The notes below the pieces were generated by a model that saw only the letters and a program-made list of their open reading frames with translations, did no database searches and was not told the DNA's origin. Positions 55,395 through 64,000 of a stretch of 64,000 nt of DNA are shown piece by piece (position 1 is the stretch's first letter; each line of letters begins with the position of its first letter). Both the position numbers and the translations under genes were made by a program. This DNA comes from Sinohyriopsis cumingii (taxonomy: Eukaryota > Mollusca > Bivalvia > Unionida > Unionidae). The DNA is taken from assembly GCA_028554795.2 (NCBI GenBank), contig CM068828.1, forward strand, positions 18,995,936-19,059,935. Reading direction: 5' to 3'.

Positions 55395-57225
55395 TGTGGT
55401 GTGACGGATTGTTATGCCATCACCGTGGTAGGTGTGCTATGGTTGGGGTGGTGTGCTCCCAATATATCATTTAAATTATGATAGAGGTCCCACCCAGGCC
55501 CAATTTTGGTTGGAAGTTGAATTAGTGAAAGATAGATGTAAAGCTCCGAGCCCCCAGTCAGCAACGCCGACGGTTAAATGATTGAATATACAAAAAATGA
55601 AATTCAACAAATAACAATTTAATGACAATTCAATAGTCAAATGATTTAAATTTCCCAAGTACTCTCCTTCCCCTCGACCCTGTGATACCCTATTGCATCA
55701 TTTGATTAGTAGTATGATATAGATTTCCACCTGTCCCTGTATTCTACTCATCTGTGTATTCTTCTATCCTATTCCTCCAAATCCTTCTCCTCTTCCTTCC
55801 GACTTCCTCTAAATTCCTTCTCCTCCTCGATTTCTCAATACTCCTCCTCCTTCTCTACTTTCTCCTCCTCGACTCCTTTTACTCCTCCTCGTACTGGAGA
55901 CGTCTCTATCGGCTGTCCTAGCTTCTACCATTACTTTCTCCATTTTGAGGGCGTGAACGAACTCTCTTTCTTTCTCTCCACAGACTTGACTTGTCGATTC
56001 CGACTGCTCTGCTAGTGTCACTTGCGTCTCCTCTCTTAGAGACTCGGGACTCAACTGAACTGGAAGTTCTGTCCCACAAAATCTTCCTGTGAAAACACAA
56101 GGACGATACAATATTTTCCTTAGCCCTCTCATCTCACACTACACCCAGCCTATCATCAGATAACGGCTATTAAATTTCTTCGGTCGTGCATTCATTCACA
56201 TCGAAATACTCATACGTTCTTGGATGGTAAAACAACGTCATCATAAAAGCACGGTATCAATTACTTCTCATACATACATCAATAAATTGCTTCACATCAG
56301 TACATCTTCCTAATCCCATTCTACTAAACAATAGCACAGCAATCGGTTGCATTTCTTTACATTGCAACTCACTGAAAGTACACAAATATTAAAATATACA
56401 TGCTCTGATATATCCATACATCCATATTAACTAATCTTACACACCTTTTCAATCATTTTCCATATTCAGAACTCATGCATGTGTAAAATCACATGAATAA
56501 ATGCACTAGTTTACTACGAAGTGGCCTAATAGCGAATGACAAAATTAATTCTGACCACAAGCTAACAATCTACATAATTCTGTACATATTACTCAAATAC
56601 GCCTGTAAATGTACGCTACAAAAGTATTTATATGTACTAAATTATCCTAGTAATTAACTATACATACCACACATAATTACAATTACAATCTCGTAATGTT
56701 CTGCAAAAATCGAGCAAATAACTTACTGACCTTTACGAAGCTTTGTCTTTCATTAGAATCTCCTCTCAAAGTTTTACCGCCAAATTACGACTGGCTTCCT
56801 CGGAGTAACGCTATTTTGCTCAAAAATCTTCCTAGGCGAGACTAAATTTTCGCTTGCTACTTAGAAGTTATAATTCGGATCGAAATTGTTGTCATAATTC
56901 CTACTGGGTGTCGCTTTAACCCAATCCAATCAAACGTAGCGGACAATGTCCTTCTTGCTGTCTGCCCACGTGGGGACGGATTTAGAACACGCCCCGTTCC
57001 CTCGCGGGTTCCACTGATCTTAGGACAAGGCTGTAACACATAGGTGGGAAGTCGCTCGATCTAACGCCTGTACCTATCCAAGCTTCCGGGTCTTCTCTCT
57101 GGTCACGGTAACCTTGTGTAAGAGATTATTTCTAGCCTGCGACAATGTTTAGACATCAAAACATGGCTTGTAATAATACCTTAGTTTATACGCTACTTAC
57201 GAACTGGGGCTGAGCAAACGTGACA
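55395..57225 (-). repeat. Full LTR of Gypsy element B (about 1.83 kb)
   Basis: Homologous throughout to the solo LTR at 33652-35286. Inside the element next to it (minus strand) the sequence GTGGGCGGCTTCGTCCGGGA is the candidate primer-binding and leader region. Confidence 0.82.
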
Positions 57226-57329
57226 AAGGCTTAGTTGCCATTTTTGCGTGTGTCCATAGTACCGGTAATAAGACTTTGTGTTTAATTTATTGAACGTCCT
57301 ATACAACAATATCATGGCTATAAGGGTAA

Positions 57330-58080
57330 TTATGACATACATTATACAATTCTTACACCCTATATACAATTCTGGCAGACAGTACACAATTCTTACACAC
57401 TATATACAATTCAGGCATACATTTTACAATTCTTACACACTATATACAATTCCGACATACGTTATACGATTCTTACACACTATATACAATTCTGGCATAT
57501 ATTATACAACTCTTATACACTATATACAATTCTGGCATACATTATACCATTCTTACACATTATATACAATTCTGGCAGACAATACAATTCATACACACTA
57601 TATACAATTATGACATAATATATGCTATTCTTACACACTATATGCAATTCTTACACCATATATACGATTCTTACATACATTAAACAATTCTTACACACTA
57701 TATAAAATTCTGACATACAATAAACGACTCTTATAAACTATATACAGTTCTTACACACTATCTACAATTATGACATACAATATACAATTCTTACACACAA
57801 TATACAATTCTGGCATACATTATACAATTCATACACACTGTATACAATTCCGACATACAATATACAATTCTTACACACTATAATACAATTCTGGCATATA
57901 ATATACAATTCTTACACACTATATACAATTATGACATACATTATACAATTCATACACACTATATACAATTATGACATACAATATACAATTCTTACACACT
58001 ATATACAATTATGGCATACGTTATACAATTCGTACACACTATATACAATTATGACATACAATATTCAATTCTAGACACAA
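57330..58080. repeat. 40-bp minisatellite, about 18 copies
   Basis: Units of ATTCTTACACACTATATACA plus ATTCTGGCATACATTATACA with point variants. Confidence 0.95.
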
Positions 58081-58490
58081 TTATATATTGATTTCACATT
58101 CAAACACACACAAATTACGCACTGACACACCCATTAACCCCATCCCCCATCCCTCCGCCTTTCTGAGAACGAATGACGGTGTGGGTGGGTGTGTGTGTGT
58201 GTGTGCATTAATAAAATGCAGGAATTACTCACAAATTAAAGGGACCTATATATCACCAGCATGGCGGAAGGATATACATCTTGATTACAGTCTACAGTGA
58301 TGATAATATCATGAAATCCTGCGTACATGAAGTTAACAAGAACATCAATTGTTTAAACACTCCTTTTCCTGGATACAAAAGATGACAGTCATTTTTCTTT
58401 GTACATACAGACAGGTCTATTTTTAGAAGTTAAAACGCACGGTGGGTTTTTGATAAGATTATGTGTTTATTAAAGAAATATAGTAGACTT
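58081..58490. other. Intergenic, nothing recognised
   Basis: A short (GT)n run near 58189-58205 only. Confidence 0.45.
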
Positions 58491-58492
<2 letters not shown>

Positions 58493-58548
<56 letters not shown>

Positions 58549-58601
58549 CATGCATACATACATACATACATACATACATACATACATACATACATACATA
58601 C
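58493..58601. repeat. (CA)n(TACA)n microsatellite
   Basis: About 27 CA units followed by about 12 CATA-type tetramers. Confidence 0.96.
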
Positions 58602-60360
58602 ATGACTCCAGTGACAGAACTCATTTCGTAAGGACCATGATAAAGGAATTTTCACCGACATGTTTAGACTTTTATTAGACCAATCACGGGACAAACCGGA
58701 AAAGATGAGACCTTAGCGACGTTGTACAGCGGTAACTGCGTCGTTTCTGTGCTGACAAAAAACAAAGGTTTCCGATACCCGTCATCATAAGTTGTCGAAA
58801 GCAACGGGCGATAATCAACTAAGCTTTACATAACTTATGATAAAGGAGTGTAGTGGTTTGTTGCCCCATTTCAGTTGGATGTAATGAATTCTAGATATGC
58901 ATGTTTGCACCTGTTCCTCGTGTACGAGCCGGTCTTGTTTTTGCCAATAGTTCCTGCTCTTTTAGCGTTATGGGAATTTCTGTTTTGTGCTTTAATTTCA
59001 GGAGTCACGGTACTAATTCAACTTCCATAGTAAACATATGGAAACACCATCATATTCAAAACTCAATAACTTAAAATTTCTGGGTGCTGATGATCAGACT
59101 TACATTTCTCCATGCACAAATATCCTTGGTGCAAGTTTCTGTGTGGAGAACACCATATGACCCGCGGCATATTTTTAATTTACATGTGCATGAAACAATG
59201 CTATTGATTCTGCACCAAATGAATCAGGTGCTACTTTCATTATTGAGTACTCCTAAGTCAAGCCTGTAAAAATACTAAAATTGCATCAATAGAATTTTGT
59301 CTATATTTTTTAAAATTACAGATAGGATAAGCTCTCAAAAGATACTTTTACTAAAATTTTAATTTGCATTATTAACCAATTATGGACCACCAAACCCGTA
59401 TATACTCTATTATTTGTTTCTAGACTGGTTCACAGTTCTTCCGTATAATTAGTACCGTGTGTCCTTCAGTTACAGTCCACTTAGCTCTGTATGATTTTAA
59501 GTATGGCTGTTTAAATTGGTTTCCAAAACTAGATTCAACAACGAAGTGTAACTTGGAACAAACACTGAGCAGGGCCGTAGAAGTACAGATCGAGCGCGGT
59601 ATTGCAATGATATCAAGTCCATAATAAGGAACTACTTTTCCTCAACACATACTGAGCGAGCGACACTAATTGATTGAATGGTTTGTAATTCTACTTTATG
59701 TTTTCAGATCATGTCTATTTTATTATTTTTTCAAACTCAGGTAGATGATTCGTATATATGATTGAAAACACTAGAATCTAGTTCATTCTAATATTATTTA
59801 GTTAGCTTCGTTTAAATAAATAATTCTTGATTTCATAACGGAGAGTAATATGGATATAATTTTGAATTTATTGAAAAAGAAAAAGAATCAACTTTTAACT
59901 TTAGTCTCCTCGATTATACTGGGGACTCATATTTAGAATATTCATTGTTAATTTCCGAAACGTTCTCTCTTCTTGTTCTTGTTCTTCCCACAGTCTGTTA
60001 AACAGTCTTAAAATGTGAGAAAATGTTTAAATTTTGTTTTGGAAACAATGCACGCCAAAAATCAAATCTTTTTCCAGTGCTGAATTTTGAAAGTTTCCTT
60101 TTGAACTTTTCGGGTGAAAACTCTAGAAAAGGAACAAAAATCAATTTTAAAGACTGTTTACAGTATTAAAAGTAAAAATGAAACTATTTTGAATTTACAG
60201 CTAAATTGTGTATAACGTAATTATATGTGCGTTTACATTTGACTTGTTTACAAGTCATTGGAGTTATAATGTTGTATAACTCTGGCGACATTGGTATCTA
60301 TTTTCCCATTGTGTTAACTCCCTTATATCAGCAACAAAAAATTGCACCGACGACAAGCTA
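58602..60360. other. Intergenic, nothing recognised
   Basis: No coding or mobile-element motif detected in either strand. Confidence 0.45.
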
Positions 60361-60364
60361 CCAT

Positions 60365-60401
<37 letters not shown>

Positions 60402-60402
60402 G
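60365..60402. repeat. (ACT)n microsatellite
   Basis: Twelve ACT trinucleotides, then GATGATGATGA. Confidence 0.96.
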
Positions 60403-60781
60403 ATGATGATGAGTCGGATAATAGTAGTATATGGGGGCTGTTTACTGACAATGGACAAAGACATTACAGACCACCCCCTTGGGTATGTTTAATGACAAGC
60501 CTTTTCAGCACACCCTGAGCACGTTTACGGACAATGGGAATTTAGCTTGGGGGGAATATTGGGCCTGTTTACGGACAGGAGAAAGTGGGGATGAGCAGGA
60601 ATGGAACTGGTGATGTGACGTCGCGGTACTGGAGATTAGCAACAAATACAGTAGAGATATAGACATAGACATATAGAACACATACATAGACCGATGAACA
60701 TCAATCTATCATACCTTAACTATAAAATCGACTTAATTTTTTCTTTTGGCAAGAAAGTAAAGCTTTTAGAGGCATATGAGT

Positions 60782-60797
60782 GGCCTTGAAAAGGGTC
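60782..60797 (-). terminator. Histone-type 3' end element, gene 4
   Basis: Minus-strand GACCCT-TTTC-AAGGCC has four of six stem pairs, loop TTTC, flanks AAA and ACTCA, and a purine stretch TAAAAG 13 nt further on (60769-60763). The stem is decayed, but the block as a whole is nearly identical to 45644-45695. Confidence 0.55.
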
Positions 60798-60799
60798 TT

Positions 60800-61026
60800 T
60801 GGTTTTTTGATAACACCATTTCGTTAACATAGATGGCATTGCATAGATCTTCTTCTTTTTCTCAAACTTCTTCTGATTTCTGGACCGTAGATGAGGACTC
60901 GCTTCAGACAGCCTTGTCTCTCCACATAAATTCTTCTTTTCCAAACGCTCGTCTGACATACATGGGTAAGTCCGAGCGGAATAGCATCGACGATACGAGG
61001 GTAGATGATTCTACGTTAGTCCACAT
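60800..61026 (-). pseudogene. Small gene 4, minus strand, frameshifted
   Basis: The ATG at 61026-61024 opens 40 codons (MWTNVESSTLVSSMLFRSDL, then PMYVRRAFGKEEFMWRD) to a stop at 60904. The overlapping frame 60959-60800 continues with a lysine-rich stretch (SRNQKKFEKKKKIY) and MPSMLTKWCYQKTKDP, reaching the stem-loop. Probably one frameshifted gene of about 75 residues. Family unknown; only its 3' end is shared with gene 3. Confidence 0.48.
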
Positions 61027-61044
61027 CGTGTCGTGAGAACAGGT

Positions 61045-61255
61045 AAAGGGAATGAAGTGAACCGCTTGTTTATTATAGTGGAAGAGCGGATCGAAACGGA
61101 TTGAGTTTTTCACCAATCCTAATACGCGTTACAAAATTCAGTTACAGTGCTAAGTCTGTCTTCCCATTCGAAGATAGCTAACTGTGACGTCACATTCCCT
61201 ATATAGATGCGCTAGCGTCTGTGTGCAGCAAATTCATGCGACAGAGCTTTCAAAC
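61045..61255. promoter_or_regulatory. Divergent promoter region between genes 4 and 5
   Basis: On the minus strand CTATAATAAA (61078-61069) lies about 45 bp before the gene 4 ATG. On the plus strand CTATATAGA (61199-61207) lies about 50 bp before the gene 5 ATG. Just upstream of the latter is the perfect palindrome GTGACGTCAC (61184-61193), a consensus CRE/ATF site. Confidence 0.6.
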
Positions 61256-61812
61256 ATGACGGAAACTAAGAAGACAATGAATTGGGGTGCACCGGCCGTG
61301 GAGACGAGAAGCGATGGCATAGCAGCGACTACCGAAGTCCAGAAGAGACCGATTTTAATTGGGATTTAGTGGATTTTCTCTCTTCTTCGCAAGAATTTGT
61401 TCCAATACCAGTACGTTCGCCACCTTCTCCTTTCTTATCACAATTCAAGCTTTTCTCCTTCAACAACAGCAACAGAGAGAAGAAGAAGCAAGACGAAGGA
61501 AACAATAGCAAGAAGAAGAAGCAGCAGAGAAGAAACAAGGCCTAGGAGAGAAGGAGAACTGAAGTTTAAATGGTGACGTTACTCTTCGACATTTTGGTAG
61601 AGTTAAGGAGTCGGAAACAAATGTATCAGACTTCTTTAATACGACCCAAGAGAAAAATACGTTCCCGAGCCAAGCAACACAACCCTGTTGCTACGCCTGA
61701 GATACCCACCCTAGTGATATCAACCAAATCATCGACAGAAGCAAGTCCAGAAATAGGCCTTGGCCGTGACAAAGGGATGAGGCAGTTAAAGCCGATTACG
61801 TCCCGTTCCTGA
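61256..61812 (+). pseudogene. Small gene 5: basic, proline/serine-rich protein, frameshifted
   Basis: The ATG at 61256 (MTETKKTMNWGAPAVETRSD) ends after 37 codons. An overlapping frame (61282-61545) continues FNWDLVDFLSSSQEFVPIPV with a Lys/Arg/Gln-rich end, and a third (61570-61812) reads MYQTSLIRPKRKIRSRAKQH, then ISTKSSTEASPEIGLGRDKG, ending at TGA 61810-61812. Together about 180 residues. The stem-loop follows 31 nt later, which supports this stop as the true one. Family unknown. Confidence 0.52.
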
Positions 61813-61843
61813 GTGTGTTTTTTTAAGATCACAAATACCCAAC

Positions 61844-61884
61844 GGACCTTTTCAGGGCTACCCACCTCTATTGAAGAGAGAAAG
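61844..61884 (+). terminator. Histone-type 3' end element, gene 5
   Basis: GGACCT-TTTC-AGGGCT (61844-61859) pairs at five of six positions counting one wobble; flank ACCCA at 61860-61864; purine element GAAGAGAGAAAG at 61873-61884. TAATTCAATTGCC follows, as it does after the gene 1 element. Confidence 0.62.
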
Positions 61885-62098
61885 TAATTCAATTGCCAAA
61901 ATCAATTAAAACTCAAAATCCTTTTTTTTTTGCCTATGATGTACGTGTGTAAATGCGTGAGTGTAAATATAATTCTAAAAAGTCAAAACCAAGAGCCACT
62001 TACGTTCTGGTACAAGTTTTACAATGCAATATCACAATACAGCACTTCATACACTTCTTTGTCTTTGTTCAATCTCTCCTTTTTTAATTTCTTTACTT

Positions 62099-62648
62099 TC
62101 ATAGGTTTTCCTCCTCCTCTTCCTCAGTTTCGTCCCATGTTCTTTTCTTCTTTTTTGTCTCTTTCTGGACGTGTCGGTTCTTCCTTTTTGGAGTGTACCT
62201 CTTCTTCTTCCTGTTCGGAACTCCTCTCTTCCTCTTGCTTCTGTTGTTTCGTAGGGCAGTCTGAAGATCAATGTCCTTTCTCTTGACAATGATAACAGGT
62301 ATATTGACTTTTGTCTCTTCAAGCACCTGTTTTGCTTTTTTGAAGGTCTCGACATTATGTAGGCCAACAACCTTTCGTCTTACAGACATATCAAGTATCT
62401 TGACATATATTTCGAAAGAAGGTGGAGCAGTCCGTCGGCTTATCTGAAGAAAATTTCGCATGATCAGAAGTTTGATCTGTGTGGGCTCTTCCATCGTTAT
62501 TGTAGGTTTGAGAGTGAAATGGATACTGGAAGGGAAGACACTGGCCTTTATGTATGGAATACACTGGTTTGACATGGATATAGGGGCCGATAACGTTTAA
62601 AATGTAGTCATTTGACTTTCTGCGGTCAAGATGAAACGATGGCATCAT
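62099..62648 (-). pseudogene. Polinton-block protein with basic then acidic tail, frameshifted
   Basis: The ATG at 62648 opens MMPSFHLDRRKSNDYILNVI; a shift near 62530 moves to the frame that runs to 62099. That frame reads APPSFEIYVKILDMSVRRKV, VETFKKAKQVLEETKVNIP and LQTALRNNRSKRKRG, then a long Lys/Arg-rich stretch and a terminal TEEEEEENL. About 180 residues. It is head-to-head with the polymerase gene. A nucleic-acid-binding role is suggested by charge only. Confidence 0.5.
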
Positions 62649-62789
62649 TTCGTGGATAAAGGAGAAGAAAGTTAGAGGCAGAAACGTGATTTATCGGATC
62701 GCACAGTAGCTGAAGTCTTGGCTCAAATTAAAGACTAACTAGAGACAACAAATTATCATGTCTATGATAAAAAATTAACGTCTAGACCC

Positions 62790-64000
62790 AGAAAGTCTAC
62801 ACCCAACATAAAGCCTACCACCACTTGTAAACTCTCAAAACTACTATCACATTGGAGAGACCGAAAAGCTCTCCTCTGGAAAATTTAGAACCACGGCTTA
62901 CAAGTACACAGTGAAGTTTAAAGATTTCAAGTCCGACGTGTCGTTGGAGAATGCAAAAGAGTTTATCACTGAGGTGTGGAATTCTTTGTTAACCACACTG
63001 AAACGGCAACGTGAAGCCAAAGAAGACGATTGCGTGAGACTTTCCATTCATCACGACAGTTTGAAGTCCCCCGTTTGGATCAAGTTTAGCAGCCGAACAG
63101 AATTGACACCTTCCAAAGTCATCGACAAGATTCAACTCCTGCAACAATTCAACAACAACTTCCACATCACTGATGGAAAAGCGACACTGTTCATAACAAT
63201 ACTCAAGACCAGATTTGTTTTGCCCGTGTCATCGTGGTGGGACGAACGTATGCCGACAAGAATGACTCAGCAGCACGGAAAAGAGCTTGGCAAACTATTC
63301 AAAAATCGAACCGAGCTAAGCAACGAAACAGAAGCAGAACTCATGTTACTGTAAGCGGGGCTATCTAATGACACACTCCGCGGCATTCCTGAAATGCAAA
63401 AATTGCAAGACATCTTGGCTCCACGCTACACCTTGAAAGTGCACCCTCAAGAAGTGCGCGGACCTCGGAAAATACATTCACTTCTATCATCACGATGGAC
63501 ATTTTGATGCCATCACCAGTATCGCCCCATTCTTGGGATACATGTACTATTGTCAGAACTGTGACTATGGCTATAACAATCGAGTGCAACAAAAGCATTG
63601 TGGATCGAAATGCTCAGGTAGTTTGGCCTCTAAACCCTATCTTGACGAACGACAAGAACGAGTGCATTGTCCTACTTGTCAACGCACTTTTATCAGCCAT
63701 GCCTGTTACCAATAACATTTGAGGACGCAAGGTTTACAGAGGAAACGTGATTGCCAACTCCTGAGATTGTGTACTAATTGTGGACAAGGCATACGTACCA
63801 ATAGTGCCAAGGCACTCGTTTGTCGAGGAAAGAAACGATGTCAAATTTGTCAACAAATCGTGGACTTGGAATACAAATGTTATAGTCATCGATCAGATTC
63901 AACACGTACAACAATACACGTTTCAAATCACCGATGGAAAAGCGACACTGTTCATGACCCACGTTTGTCTTCCCCAAGGGACTGGACGCAAAAAGGTGTT
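62790..64000 (+). pseudogene. Protein-primed type B DNA polymerase, N-terminal region, broken and incomplete
   Basis: The open part starts after a TAA near 62808 with NYYHIGETEKLSSGKF and reaches TAA 63352-63354. It contains SPVWIKFSSRTELTPSKVID and ITDGKATLFIT, segments found in the N-terminal part of Polinton polymerases. The same frame continues past the stop with LQDILAPRYTLKV, then a shift near 63475 leads into YHHDGHFDAITSIAPFLGYM and a cysteine-rich segment (CQNC, CGSKC, CPTC, later CTNC and CQIC) that probably binds zinc. The exonuclease and polymerase domains lie outside the window. At least two stops and one frameshift are visible, and no ATG starts the frame. Confidence 0.75.
63880..64000 (+). 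repeat. Second, diverged copy of an upstream polymerase segment
   Basis: ATCGATCAGATTCAACACGT and GATGGAAAAGCGACACTGTT match 63118-63145 and 63171-63193 at the DNA level, and the translated VIDQIQ...ITDGKATLF matches VIDKIQ...ITDGKATLF. The copy starts right after the zinc-binding segment, so part of the gene is repeated in order. Confidence 0.7.

Larger units (their letters stand above)
54266..57225 (-). mobile_element. Deleted Ty3/Gypsy element B with one full LTR
   Basis: The right LTR (55395-57225, starting TGTGGTGTGACGG and ending AAACGTGACA) is complete; the left LTR is only its first 80 bp (54266-54345). The flanks AAGGT (54261-54265) and AAGGC (57226-57230) look like a decayed 5-bp target duplication. 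The internal gag-protease relic is on the minus strand, next to the full LTR. Everything from pol to most of the left LTR is deleted. Confidence 0.78.
60430..64000. mobile_element. Polinton/Maverick block, polymerase side (continues past the window)
   Basis: Contains a divergent pair of small genes with histone-type 3' ends, a minus-strand basic/acidic protein and the start of a type B DNA polymerase. The 3' end of the leftmost gene and the repeats beyond it match those after gene 3 of the 40-47 kb block, in inverse orientation, which ties the two blocks to one family. Confidence 0.75.

Overview
This is non-coding-rich, AT-rich eukaryotic nuclear DNA, most likely from an aquatic lophotrochozoan invertebrate and probably a bivalve or other mollusc. 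The reasons are a spliceosomal gene with GT-AG introns, tRNA-derived SINEs, L1-like and CR1/RTE-like LINE remnants with zinc-ribbon C-termini, mariner, Ty3/Gypsy and Polinton (Maverick) remnants, and many microsatellites and minisatellites. Species assignment is inference; no ribosomal or mitochondrial marker is present.

Layout. 1-9.9 kb: microsatellites, SINEs, one decayed L1-like LINE (4.85-6.86 kb) and degenerate tandem repeats. 9.9-24.4 kb: the one convincing host gene. It has a TATA promoter near 9.93 kb and five predicted coding exons that join in phase into a 305-residue beta-trefoil protein of the IL-1/FGF fold. Its introns are filled with minisatellites and SINEs. 24.4-40 kb: intergenic DNA with several minisatellites. 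One of these is split by a solo LTR with a 5-bp target duplication; another is a 42-bp satellite open in several frames. A mariner relic lies at 38.5-39.6 kb.

40.2-47.0 kb: a block of closely packed Polinton/adintovirus-like genes on the plus strand, most of them broken: a basic peptide, a capsid protein, an unknown acidic protein, an adenovirus-type cysteine protease, three small charged coiled-coil genes and two unknown ORFs. 49.4-51.9 kb and 54.3-57.2 kb hold two minus-strand Ty3/Gypsy gag-protease relics. 60.4-64.0 kb holds a second Polinton block: a divergent pair of small genes, a minus-strand basic/acidic protein, and the N-terminal part of a protein-primed type B DNA polymerase that runs off the window. 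The two blocks may be one element split by about 13 kb of later insertions and repeats, or two related elements.

The most interesting observation is that five small genes in the two Polinton blocks end, 11-32 nt after the stop codon where this can be judged, in an element that looks like the 3' end of replication-dependent histone mRNAs. It has a short stem with a UUUC/UCUC/UUUG loop, an ACCCA-like flank and a downstream purine-rich AAAAGAG element. Three of the genes also share a core promoter (TCCGYGCTTGA-type box just upstream of a TATA box). This suggests that part of the gene set of this element is expressed through the host histone pathway (SLBP/U7 snRNP, S phase). All boundaries and joins were read by eye; no alignment or folding program was run.
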